DNA of 12,753 nucleotides. Origin: Candidatus Gastranaerophilales bacterium. GTDB taxonomy: Bacteria > Cyanobacteriota > Vampirovibrionia > Gastranaerophilales > Gastranaerophilaceae. Below, piece by piece: positions 1 to 6,346 of the stretch. Made by a program: the position numbers and the translations under genes. The stretch is from NCBI GenBank assembly GCA_021205645.1, contig JAJPXE010000029.1, positions 1 through 12,753 of the forward strand, written 5' to 3'. Below the pieces are notes generated by a model. It was not told the DNA's origin. It saw nothing but the letters and a program-made list of their open reading frames with translations, and made no database searches. Numbering within the stretch: the stretch's first letter is position 1; every line of letters starts with the position of its first letter.

Positions 1-54
1 GAGCATGCCTGAATATGCGATATATTAAAAATTAACATCTCAATGCAAAAAATT

Positions 55-77
55 ATATTGTAAAAACATTACAATAT
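55..77. repeat. 9-bp inverted repeat upstream of the GT9 gene
   Basis: The arms ATATTGTAA (55-63) and TTACAATAT (69-77) are perfect complements around the 5-nt spacer AAACA. The repeat ends 16 nt before the first possible start codon of the glycosyltransferase gene and just upstream of a TATAAT box, where a repressor or activator operator would lie. A short T run follows the right arm, so a weak terminator for a gene to the left is the alternative. The base composition is pure AT except for two pairs, so chance cannot be excluded. Confidence 0.35.
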
Positions 78-85
78 TTTTCAGT

Positions 86-91
86 TATAAT
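86..91 (+). promoter_or_regulatory. Candidate -10 box for the GT9 gene
   Basis: A perfect TATAAT lies 2 nt before the first ATG (94) and 8 nt before the second (100). No good -35 is seen at 17-bp spacing (AAAACA at 63-68, matching only the ACA half), so an activator or the inverted repeat at 55-77 may matter. Transcription from this box would begin at about 98-100, which suggests a leaderless message starting at the second ATG. AT-rich DNA makes TATAAT common by chance. Confidence 0.35.
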
Positions 92-93
92 AA

Positions 94-1113
94 ATGTGTA
101 TGGAACATAAAAAGAAGATATTAATAATACGGCTTGGTGCTCTGGGAGATGTTGTTCAAACAACAATAATTGCTGATGCAATAAAAGACAAGCACCCCGA
201 CTATGAAATACATTATCTTGTTCAGGATGATATTGCTCCTGTGTTAAAAAATCATCCACATATAGACAGGATTATCATCTGGAGCCGCACTGAGCGAAAA
301 TCATTTAAACAACTTTTTTCAATAGGAATATTATTATTCAAAGAACACTATGATATTATATTTAATTTGACATACGCATTGAGAAATATACTGCTAAACC
401 TGATGAGTATGTCAAAACGGGTTGTAATGCGTAAACATTCAAACGGGTTGCGGGTTGAAACATTTTATTTGACGGCAAAAAGTGCAATAAAGGATTTAGA
501 ATGTCCTAACAGGCTGCATCTGGGAATAGCTCCAGAGGTTAAACAAAAACTGAAAAAAAATATTGAAAGATATAGCCGTCCTTATATAATATTTGCTCCC
601 GGCGGCGGAACAGATAAGAACAGACAGGGGCGTATTTGGAATATTAAAAACTGGAAAATCTTATCAGAAAAACTTCAAGAACATTGCGGTGGTACAATTT
701 TTGTTTGCGGGAGTAAAATAGAACGAAAATATCACGAAAAATTGAGCGGAGAAAATGTTGTAATATTCTCGGGTGATTATAATATAGAGGAGAGCAGTGC
801 ATTATTTTCTCTTGGTGATATGATGATATCCGGAGATACAGGTCCTGTTCATATAGCTTCGGGGCATAATATAAAAACATTAGCAATTCTCGGTTCAACC
901 TCGCCCGACAAAATCAAGCCGTACGGCAAAAACGGATATTATATCTCATCAAACGGTAATTGTAAGTACTGCTGGAGGAAAAAATGTCCTCACATAACCG
1001 CAGACATGAAATACACTCCCTGTATGGAAAGTATTACACCTGATATGGTTTTTAAAAAGGCAATAGAAATCCTTAGCTCAGATAAAGAGGTTGCGGAGAA
1101 ATCCCAAAATTGA
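94..1113 (+). CDS. Glycosyltransferase family 9 (heptosyltransferase-like)
   Basis: This 339-residue protein has the GT9 (WaaF/RfaF-like) pattern. An N-terminal ILIIRLGALGDVVQTT segment (residues 9-24) forms the first Rossmann strand and glycine loop. FAPGGG lies at 167-172, and the family's nucleotide-sugar motif SGDTGPVHIA at 246-255. A C-terminal cysteine cluster (C290, C293, C298, C310) matches the CxxC...C...C pattern of many GT9 members. The family transfers heptose or a related sugar from an ADP-sugar to lipid-anchored glycan on the cytoplasmic membrane face; the real donor and acceptor here are unknown. There is no Shine-Dalgarno. Residue 3 (ATG at 100) is an alternative and arguably better start, given the TATAAT at 86-91. 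The last codons (residues V-A-E-K-S-Q-N) and the stop lie inside a palindromic repeat, so the native C-terminus may have been replaced. The gene stands alone on its strand. Confidence 0.9.
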   Translation: MCMEHKKKILIIRLGALGDVVQTTIIADAIKDKHPDYEIHYLVQDDIAPVLKNHPHIDRIIIWSRTERKSFKQLFSIGILLFKEHYDIIFNLTYALRNILLNLMSMSKRVVMRKHSNGLRVETFYLTAKSAIKDLECPNRLHLGIAPEVKQKLKKNIERYSRPYIIFAPGGGTDKNRQGRIWNIKNWKILSEKLQEHCGGTIFVCGSKIERKYHEKLSGENVVIFSGDYNIEESSALFSLGDMMISGDTGPVHIASGHNIKTLAILGSTSPDKIKPYGKNGYYISSNGNCKYCWRKKCPHITADMKYTPCMESITPDMVFKKAIEILSSDKEVAEKSQN

Positions 1114-1152
1114 CATGCGGCAGCGGGTGTGCCGCTCCGGCACACCCGCTGC
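1091..1152 (+). repeat. Palindromic repeat copy A
   Basis: Bases 1092-1130 match the reverse complement of 2269-2307 at 36 of 39 positions; all three differences are G/A transitions. The 14-mer GCGGCAGCGGGTGT (1117-1130) also recurs exactly at 6863-6876. The right half (1131-1152) completes a perfect hairpin that differs from the hairpins in the other copies. The copy covers the final codons and stop of the glycosyltransferase gene. The repeat is far more GC-rich than its surroundings. Family name unknown. Confidence 0.75.
1120..1152. terminator. 15-bp hairpin between convergent genes
   Basis: Arms at 1120-1134 and 1138-1152 are perfectly complementary around the 3-nt loop CTC. It lies 7 nt after the GT9 stop and 26 nt after the stop of the opposing gene, so it is placed to end transcription from both sides. 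Neither side has a long U tract (TTTC on the plus strand), so it is not a textbook intrinsic terminator. It may equally be just the palindromic core of repeat copy A. Confidence 0.5.
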
Positions 1153-1177
1153 TTTCTGCAAACTCTAAATGCAAGGA

Positions 1178-1756
1178 TTAAATCTTGCGTTTTGAAGTCA
1201 CTGCCAATTGTGATTGGTAGAATTTACTGTTCAGAATTTTCTTTTCAATGAGATTGGTTTCCTCAGTAGAGTCATTATACAGGCAAACAAGTTTATTTAG
1301 CCTTTTGCCGAGTGACGTATCTGCATATAATTTACCCGGAACTTTTAATATAGACCAGTAATATGCTTCTTTTTGCGTGGCAAGGGTTTCTTCTTCCATT
1401 GTGGCTCTTTTGGATTTGTGGAAACTTTCGTGAGCTATAAGACATGCTATTTCTTCTTTTGAAGCATTCCTAAATTTAGAATTTATCAAAATGTATCTTT
1501 CGCCCCAGTTATCTATGGAATTTACGGCAAAATGATTTCGATAACTGAAATCAATAAGAGATAAGTCATAAAAGATAATCTTGACAGAATTTTCTTGAAG
1601 ATTAACAAAAACTTCTTCCGCCCCGATATTCTTCAATAGCCTGAGAGCAGCTCTTATATCATCATCCTGCGAAAAATTTTTTATATTACATGAATACGCA
1701 CAGGTAGAGCTAAAAAGCAACATACAAAGAAGTGCCGGTAATATTTTTCTAAACAT
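1178..1756 (-). CDS. Secreted HExxH putative zinc metalloprotease
   Basis: The product is about 192 residues long. The N-terminus MFRKILPALLCMLLFSSTCAYS is a clear Sec signal peptide, with cleavage probably near Ala-Tyr-Ser. The mature part holds LIAHESFHKSKR, an HExxH zinc motif, followed 8-10 residues later by the acidic run EEETLA, which could give the third (glutamate) zinc ligand as in gluzincins. The rest shows no domain I recognise, and the protein is short for a known peptidase family. The start is set at the second ATG (1756), because AGGA lies 8 nt before it. An in-frame ATG at 1765 overlaps that same AGGA and would put three extra residues ahead of the signal peptide. The gene is single and converges on the glycosyltransferase gene. 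Protease activity is inferred only from the motif. Confidence 0.75.
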   Translation of the reverse strand: MFRKILPALLCMLLFSSTCAYSCNIKNFSQDDDIRAALRLLKNIGAEEVFVNLQENSVKIIFYDLSLIDFSYRNHFAVNSIDNWGERYILINSKFRNASKEEIACLIAHESFHKSKRATMEEETLATQKEAYYWSILKVPGKLYADTSLGKRLNKLVCLYNDSTEETNLIEKKILNSKFYQSQLAVTSKRKI

Positions 1757-2062
1757 AATACACATCCTATTGGTTGACTATTAATAACTGGTCGATATAC
1801 TTTATCCAATTCCTTGGTTGTGATAACGACACTTTTTAAATAAACTTTAGTAAAATGTTCAATTATGTTACAAATGTTAACAGATGAGAAATGTATTAAG
1901 GCTATCTTTTAGTAATGATAAACGGTTTTGGTAAATGATCTGTATTATCAATAATCAACAAAAAAGTGAGAATATTTGATTGTCAGCAGATAAATAGAAA
2001 AGAATTGAGTTTGTGGAAAAATTAAAATTTTTCGTCTTGAAATTCCTTTGCGCTCACAGAAT
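1757..2062. other. AT-rich intergenic stretch
   Basis: No ORF with coding character, RNA gene or convincing promoter was found here. It should contain the promoter of the minus-strand HExxH gene; the best pair, TTGGAT-17-TATTAA read on the minus strand near 1780-1812, is weak. An 8-bp A/T palindrome, GAAAAATT-AA-AATTTTTC, lies at 2016-2033 and could be a weak hairpin after the small minus-strand ORF that ends at 2063. Confidence 0.4.
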
Positions 2063-2320
2063 TCAGCCTATAAGCCTTACGGCTTTTGAAGTGATTGTAG
2101 TGTTTTGCTCGCCCGAATAATCCAAGAAACGAAGTTGAAAGTCAGATTTTCGGATGAGGTGAAAATCATACGAATTTTTAAACATAATCCATTTACCCCC
2201 GGGTGAGATGATAGCCGTGTAAACTCCGGGGTACGGTTTCAAATCGGCAGACTGTGCCGACAGAGCCGACACCCGTTGCCGCATGTTAATTTTGGGATTT
2301 TTCCGCACCCTCGTTTGCAA
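2063..2320 (-). CDS. Doubtful small ORF built partly from repeat DNA
   Basis: This is an open frame of 85 codons starting at a TTG; an internal ATG at 2284 would give about 73 residues (MRQRVSALSAQSADLK...). I recognise no family. The part from 2245 to 2310 is palindromic repeat copy B, so the first third of the frame is repeat sequence. The rest (PYPGVYTAIISPGGKWIMF and onward) looks protein-like but has no visible motif, and there is no Shine-Dalgarno before either start. The ORF follows the prenyltransferase gene in the same direction, beyond a hairpin at 2314-2340. It may be a repeat-borne spurious frame, a gene remnant, or a real small protein that absorbed a repeat. Confidence 0.25.
   Translation of the reverse strand: MQTRVRKNPKINMRQRVSALSAQSADLKPYPGVYTAIISPGGKWIMFKNSYDFHLIRKSDFQLRFLDYSGEQNTTITSKAVRLIG
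2245..2310 (-). repeat. Palindromic repeat copy B (inverted to copy A)
   Basis: Read on the minus strand, it begins GTGCGGAAAAATCCCAAAAT, runs through GCGGCAACGGGTGT, and ends GTCTGCCG. The first 39 bases match copy A at 36 positions. The last 8 bases match the end of the array copy (GTCTGCCG at 6899-6906) rather than copy A. Its core (TCGGCTCTGTCGGCACA) can form only a short, imperfect hairpin, unlike the perfect core of copy A. Confidence 0.7.
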
Positions 2321-2340
2321 AAAATAATATTTTTTGCAAA
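2314..2340. terminator. 12-bp AT-rich hairpin downstream of the prenyltransferase gene
   Basis: TTTGCAAAAAAT (2314-2325) and ATTTTTTGCAAA (2329-2340) are perfect complements around the loop AAT. It lies 34 nt after the stop of the UbiA-type gene on the minus strand and ahead of repeat copy B. No U tract follows on either strand, so efficient intrinsic termination is uncertain. It could instead be an mRNA-stabilising hairpin or an edge of the repeat insertion. Confidence 0.4.
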
Positions 2341-2374
2341 TTCAAACGGTTATTTAATAGCAATCAAAAGAATA

Positions 2375-3352
2375 TTAATCAAAATATACACTCACTGCAA
2401 GTAATACGGAAAAATAAATCATAAGGTTGCGAGCCTGATACATTCTGAACATAAAAGGGGCAGTTTTACCTTTTTCGATTTTATCCCAATTCTCAAACGG
2501 AAAATGATACCATTTCTTGTTCGGAACAGATAACGAACTTTCCGAATAAAGTTTTAAAGAGTTAATCAAATCCACAGCAAGAGGTATTGTCAAATATGTA
2601 ATAAATATTTCCCAATCCGTAATATCAAAAATTCCTGCCAAAAACACCGATAGATAACCCGAAAACAACATACTTTTCTGGAAATTTAAAGCGGAAATAT
2701 CCGACCTGAACAGATTAACAAAAGTATTTTTCCCTTCATTTCTATCAATTTCCCTATCCATAAAAGTGTCAGTAAAGAGCAGATTAACGGTAAAAATCAT
2801 TATCGGGAGAGCCAATACAAACGGCTCAATTCCGCAATGCGAAGTCATTGTATAATACACCCCGCCGAACAAAATCGGACCGTAAGCAAGTGCAACCGCA
2901 AGTTCGGATAATCGATGATTGGACATAAACGGATACAAAAGTACAATCAAACCGCCCGAAACCATATAAAATAATACACCTGCTCCCGCTGCATAATATA
3001 AATATAATCCGATTATAAACGCCGTAAAACAATATAAACCCGCAACTTTTATAACATCAGAGAGCCTGACCGAATTGTTTAGCAAGTATCCGCATTTACC
3101 TTTTTGAGTGTTCTGCAAAGTTATATAATTATTCTCATCAACATATTTTTCCGGATTACGAAAATCGATAAAATCATCAAACAGGTTAGCCGCAAGATGA
3201 GCAAAACAAATCCCGATAAGAGCAAGAATACCGTTTATAAAATTTCCATCATTATCCAAACCGTATATAAAAATGACAAGCCACGCCATAAAAGACATCG
3301 GCAGAGCATACCATCTTGAGCATTCAAGCCAGAATTTAATCCTTGCAATCAT
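2375..3352 (-). CDS. UbiA-family prenyltransferase, MenA-like
   Basis: This 325-residue integral membrane protein has about eight or nine hydrophobic segments. The two aspartate-rich motifs of UbiA enzymes are visible: NLFDDFID at residues 56-63 (D59, D60, D63), and DTFMDREID at 195-203 (D195, D199, D203) followed by GKNTFVNLF, like the GK-T-LA-RLG stretch of MenA. These aspartates bind Mg-diphosphate of an isoprenyl donor. MenA joins a polyprenyl chain to dihydroxynaphthoate, but no other menaquinone gene is in the window, so the acceptor is unknown. The start ATG overlaps the stop of the preceding small gene by one base (TAATG), with GGGGGA 7 nt upstream, so translation is probably coupled. 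It is the last gene of the nanE/ROK operon, an unusual partner for amino-sugar salvage. Confidence 0.85.
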   Translation of the reverse strand: MIARIKFWLECSRWYALPMSFMAWLVIFIYGLDNDGNFINGILALIGICFAHLAANLFDDFIDFRNPEKYVDENNYITLQNTQKGKCGYLLNNSVRLSDVIKVAGLYCFTAFIIGLYLYYAAGAGVLFYMVSGGLIVLLYPFMSNHRLSELAVALAYGPILFGGVYYTMTSHCGIEPFVLALPIMIFTVNLLFTDTFMDREIDRNEGKNTFVNLFRSDISALNFQKSMLFSGYLSVFLAGIFDITDWEIFITYLTIPLAVDLINSLKLYSESSLSVPNKKWYHFPFENWDKIEKGKTAPFMFRMYQARNLMIYFSVLLAVSVYFD

Positions 3353-3564
3353 TACAAAATCCCCCTGAGAGATTTAATATGTTCATAATCCGCCCCCGCC
3401 TCGAGCAATTCTTCAGCAGATAACCCGAACAGTGTAATAAGTTCCGCCGCACTCTCATTTTTTAAAATCCTATCAACAACAATCGATATTGCCTCTGTTC
3501 TTGAGATATTAGAGAGTTGATTGTGTTTGCCGAGTACAATACTTCTTTTCTTAGCTTTACCCAT
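3352..3564 (-). CDS. Small 70-residue protein of unknown function
   Basis: I do not recognise this protein. It begins MGKAKKRSIVLGKH, a basic and probably flexible N-terminus. Then comes a largely helical part (EAISIVVDRILKN, AAELITLFGLSAEELLEAGAD) that could form a small helical bundle or a helix-turn-helix-like fold. The start at 3564 is chosen over an upstream in-frame ATG at 3606 because GAGG lies 6 nt before it. Its ATG also overlaps the end of the ROK gene by 8 nt (ATGGGTAA), a typical coupled junction. The stop overlaps the UbiA start by one base. Its position, locked between a kinase and a membrane enzyme, argues that it is a real translated gene. Confidence 0.7.
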   Translation of the reverse strand: MGKAKKRSIVLGKHNQLSNISRTEAISIVVDRILKNESAAELITLFGLSAEELLEAGADYEHIKSLRGIL

Positions 3565-4444
3565 AACCGCCTCTGACTTCTTCGAGAGCAAGCAAAGCCG
3601 CTCCAATCATGCCCGAATAATTGCCCGCACTAGATTTTTTAATAACAACCGGAGCCGTAACAATTTCGGAATTAATTTCTTTTTCCATCTTATGTATATC
3701 AACAAATTGAGCCATAGATCCTGATAATACAAAACAATCGGGGTCAAACAAATTGGCAAGCCCGATTATACCGAGGGTGATATAATGCTGCCAGAGATTT
3801 AAAACCTCAATCATTTTTTCATTACCGCTATTAACCCCGTCTATAACATCATAGGTAGTAACATTGTTATCTTTCAGAATTTCTTCTGCAGTTATTTTTA
3901 GTGCCGTACCGGAGGCATAAATTTCGAAACAATCATAAGCACCGCAGGTACATTTTCTGCGCTTGTCGGGAAACATTTTAAAATGCATTTCTCCGGCAGC
4001 ACCTGATTTTCCTTTATACAACCTGTTGTTCAATATAATTCCGCCTCCGACCCCTGTTCCCAGAGTCAGCATAATAGAATTGCGGCAGCCTTTTGAGGCT
4101 CCTGTAATATGTTCCGCCCATGCTGCTGCATTTGCATCATTCTCAACAAACACTTTTTTATCCGACAATTTTTGAAAATCAATCTCACGATAGTTTGATA
4201 CAAGATTACCCGTAGAGCTGACAACCCGCGTATTCTCATTGTTTACCGCACCTGCTGTTGCAACTGCTATAACATCAATATCATCTTTATATTTATTAAT
4301 CGCCGTTTCAAGCACATTTTTTATTCCCTCAATTGTTTTTGGGGTATGATTTTTTTCAATATCACCAACGATTTCACCAGTTTCGTCAACAATGGTATTA
4401 TAGATTTTTGTTCCACCGATATCAAAGGCAAGTGCTTTTTTCAT
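3557..4444 (-). CDS. nanK: ROK-family sugar kinase, probable N-acetylmannosamine kinase
   Basis: This 295-residue protein has the complete ROK layout. The ATP phosphate loop is DIGGTK (residues 8-13). The catalytic aspartate D103 lies in ENDANAAAWAE. LGTGVGGGII (128-137) is the second phosphate-binding loop. GEMHF supplies sugar-binding E152 and zinc-ligand H154, and CTCGAYDCFE gives zinc ligands C165, C167 and C172. ROK kinases phosphorylate hexoses or N-acetylhexosamines at C6. Because the nanE-like epimerase lies immediately upstream (9-nt gap), the likely substrate is ManNAc, giving ManNAc-6-P for NanE. Glucokinase or GlcNAc kinase are alternatives that sequence alone cannot exclude. The start has a strong GAGGG 5 nt upstream. 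The last 8 nt overlap the next gene. Confidence 0.85.
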   Translation of the reverse strand: MKKALAFDIGGTKIYNTIVDETGEIVGDIEKNHTPKTIEGIKNVLETAINKYKDDIDVIAVATAGAVNNENTRVVSSTGNLVSNYREIDFQKLSDKKVFVENDANAAAWAEHITGASKGCRNSIMLTLGTGVGGGIILNNRLYKGKSGAAGEMHFKMFPDKRRKCTCGAYDCFEIYASGTALKITAEEILKDNNVTTYDVIDGVNSGNEKMIEVLNLWQHYITLGIIGLANLFDPDCFVLSGSMAQFVDIHKMEKEINSEIVTAPVVIKKSSAGNYSGMIGAALLALEEVRGGYG

Positions 4445-4453
4445 AACAACCCT

Positions 4454-5125
4454 CTATCTTTCAACAAATTTTTTTGTAATCAGCTGCGGTCTTGTAATTG
4501 CAGAGCCTATAACAACTGAGTGCGCCCCTAGTTCAAAGGCTTTATTTACCTGTTCCGGTTTCCAAATTCTTCCCTCAAGAATAACCGGCACAGAAGTTCT
4601 TTCTACAAGTTCTTTCAACAGTTCATAATCCGGTTCGGTGCTATCTGAAAGTGTTTCCGAAGTATACCCTGAAAGAGTGGTAGAGATAATATCGACACCT
4701 GATTCAGCACAAAACAATCCCTCGTCTAAAGCTGCAATATCTGCCATAGCAAGTTTTCCTGCCTGTTTTATCCTTAAAATAATATCGGATAGCAAACACC
4801 CTCCAGGTCTTGGTCTTGATGTCCCGTCAAAGGCAATAATATCCGCATCTGAGTCAATAAGAGAATTAACCTCTTTTAAGGTAGGAGTGATATAAACAAT
4901 TCCTTTCCAATTATCAGGCAGACTCTCAGGCTTTGTCAAACCGATAACGGGGACATTAAGTTTTTTAGCATTTTTAACATCTCTTGCCCCCGCAACACGG
5001 AGTGCTGCCGCACCGCCGTTTACAACAGAGCGCATCATTGCAAACATACAATCTTCTTCATACAAAGGCTCATCAGGCATAGCCTGAACAGATACGATTA
5101 CTTTGTTTTTTAATCCATTTATCAT
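4454..5125 (-). CDS. nanE: N-acylglucosamine-6-phosphate 2-epimerase (NanE)
   Basis: This 223-residue TIM-barrel protein is of the usual NanE length. It catalyses ManNAc-6-P to GlcNAc-6-P in the cytoplasm, part of sialic acid/ManNAc use. Family segments seen in order: ALRVAG (41-46), IGLTK with the conserved lysine K65, DIIAFDGTSRPRP (95-107), MADIAALDEG, DIISTTLSGYT (145-155), VILEGRI with the conserved glutamate E184, and HSVVIGSAITRPQLIT near the end. K65 and E184 correspond by motif to the catalytic Lys and Glu described for the family. It is the first gene of the operon with the ROK kinase. There is no Shine-Dalgarno, and the promoter -10 ends 6 nt before the ATG, so the message may be leaderless. 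No sialic acid lyase or transporter gene is in view. Confidence 0.9.
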   Translation of the reverse strand: MINGLKNKVIVSVQAMPDEPLYEEDCMFAMMRSVVNGGAAALRVAGARDVKNAKKLNVPVIGLTKPESLPDNWKGIVYITPTLKEVNSLIDSDADIIAFDGTSRPRPGGCLLSDIILRIKQAGKLAMADIAALDEGLFCAESGVDIISTTLSGYTSETLSDSTEPDYELLKELVERTSVPVILEGRIWKPEQVNKAFELGAHSVVIGSAITRPQLITKKFVER

Positions 5126-5131
5126 ATTCGT

Positions 5132-5160
5132 ATTTTACATTAAAAACAAAACAGGCTCAA
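5132..5160 (-). promoter_or_regulatory. Promoter of the nanE operon
   Basis: Read on the minus strand: -35 TTGAGC (5155-5160, 4 of 6), a 17-bp spacer, and -10 TAAAAT (5132-5137, 5 of 6). The -10 ends 6 nt before the nanE ATG, so transcription should start at or next to the start codon. The -35 lies inside the right arm of the upstream gene's terminator hairpin. Confidence 0.5.
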
Positions 5161-5176
5161 TATATGAACCTGTTTT
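5148..5176 (-). terminator. Rho-independent terminator of the HEAT-like gene
   Basis: Read on the minus strand, AAAACAGGTTCA and TGAGCCTGTTTT form a 12-bp stem (one G-U pair) with a 5-nt loop, followed by TTTTGTTTTT overlapping the stem base. It lies 45 nt after the stop at 5221. On the plus strand the same stem has a C-A mismatch, so it should work best for the minus-strand gene. Confidence 0.75.
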
Positions 5177-5220
5177 TATTTTTGTAGAAAGGAAAGGTCT
5201 GATTAAGTTTTAATTTTGAA

Positions 5221-6243
5221 CTAAGCTGCCTGAGCAGTTTGTTCGGGTGAATTTAAGCTATTCAAGGCATCTGCAGCAGCTGCAGCAACACCTTCATCAG
5301 CATCAGATTGAGCTATAGAATAGATAGTGCTTAAATCCTGTTTATATTCAGGGCGTTGAATATATCTTAACGAATCAATAGCGGCAGTTCTGACAGCCGG
5401 ATTAGGGTTGGTCTTTAATTCATTGATAACCATAGCCGCAGCCGGTAAATCGGTCAACGGAACAACATTGCCGGATCGTTTTTCTATTTCGTCGCCGTAT
5501 GTTTTTTGCAAGATAGCTGTTGTAAATAAAGCATATTCTTTATTGCGTTCAGCCTGTTCCAGAGGAGTTATAGTAGTAGCTAATGCTTCTTCTTCAGGAG
5601 TTAACTGATGCGGCAATTTAACCGAGTTCAAGTCCTTGCCCTGTAATTGAGCATTGTAGAGAGTCAAATCATTTTCAGCAATTTTATCTCTTAGTTGGAG
5701 CTGTTGTTCGGTAGGTCCTGCCAGTTTAGAGGAGTCAACGTCCATAATATCAATCAGCTTATTGAATACATCTTCCTGAACATAAGGAACAGCATCAGCC
5801 TCTTTTTCTAGACCTTTTCTTGCAATTTCTTCCATTTGCATAGCCTGCACGTCAAAATCCGGATTTGCTAAATTAGCAACAACGGCATTTGTATCGACAG
5901 CAGCCGGAGCCGGAGCATTATCGGCAGGTTGAGGAGCTGCCGTGGCAGGAGCAGGAGTCGGTTGCTCTGCCATTGGAGGCGGAACATTAGCCGGCTGTTG
6001 GTTTGGAGCAGGCTGCGGAAGAGCTTGCGGAGCCGGCTGCGCCGGTATCGGCGGATAATACGGCTGTGAATCGGCCTGTGGATAATCATAATAGTAACCT
6101 GCCTGAGGGGCATTTAATGTCGGAGTATCTAAATTAATCTGTACCGCATTATAACTTGGAGCAAATGCAGGTCTTTTTGGTCGGGTAACCTGCTGCGGAT
6201 TATTCTGCTGCGGAGCCGCATAATTTTGAGGAGATTGAATCAT
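5221..6243 (-). CDS. Pro/Gln/Ala-rich protein with C-terminal HEAT-like repeats
   Basis: The 340-residue product has no signal peptide or membrane segment. Residues 27-44 hold the motif F-x-P-SYNAVQINL-x-x-PTLN, shared with the 60-residue neighbour. Residues 45-118 are low-complexity, rich in Pro, Ala and Gln, with a Tyr-rich start (YYYDYP). Residues 130-250 are charged and helical. Residues 260-332 look like two HEAT-type helix pairs (PAVRTAAIDSLRYI, EGVAAAAADALNSL), a fold that usually binds proteins. The start is set at 6243 because AGGTG precedes it by 5 nt; 25 further codons open upstream look untranslated. It lies 103 nt after the 60-residue gene in the same direction, with no clear terminator between, so co-transcription is possible. 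Function unknown; an adaptor or scaffold role is a guess from composition. Confidence 0.75.
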   Translation of the reverse strand: MIQSPQNYAAPQQNNPQQVTRPKRPAFAPSYNAVQINLDTPTLNAPQAGYYYDYPQADSQPYYPPIPAQPAPQALPQPAPNQQPANVPPPMAEQPTPAPATAAPQPADNAPAPAAVDTNAVVANLANPDFDVQAMQMEEIARKGLEKEADAVPYVQEDVFNKLIDIMDVDSSKLAGPTEQQLQLRDKIAENDLTLYNAQLQGKDLNSVKLPHQLTPEEEALATTITPLEQAERNKEYALFTTAILQKTYGDEIEKRSGNVVPLTDLPAAAMVINELKTNPNPAVRTAAIDSLRYIQRPEYKQDLSTIYSIAQSDADEGVAAAAADALNSLNSPEQTAQAA

Positions 6244-6346
6244 TATAACACCTTTCCTAACTTTATCTACACATATAAAAAGTTTTTTTCTTAAAATAAA
6301 TTGCCAAAAGATACACAAAACTTAACAAAAATTTATAATTTACTGA

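Noticed and set aside
1766..2062. Riboswitch or small RNA gene in the AT-rich gap
   Set aside because: Only short A/T palindromes were found and no conserved motif I could recognise.
3565..3606. Upstream start giving an 84-residue version of the small operon protein
   Set aside because: The ATG at 3564 has GAGG at proper distance and the typical overlap with the ROK stop; the longer form would overlap the kinase gene by 50 nt.
4638..4895. Plus-strand open frame inside nanE
   Set aside because: It is the antisense shadow of a well-recognised gene, and its text shows no domain.
6244..6318. Upstream extension of the HEAT-like protein to 365 residues
   Set aside because: The added 25 residues lack a ribosome site, whereas the ATG at 6243 has AGGTG 5 nt ahead, and the extension differs in composition from the rest.
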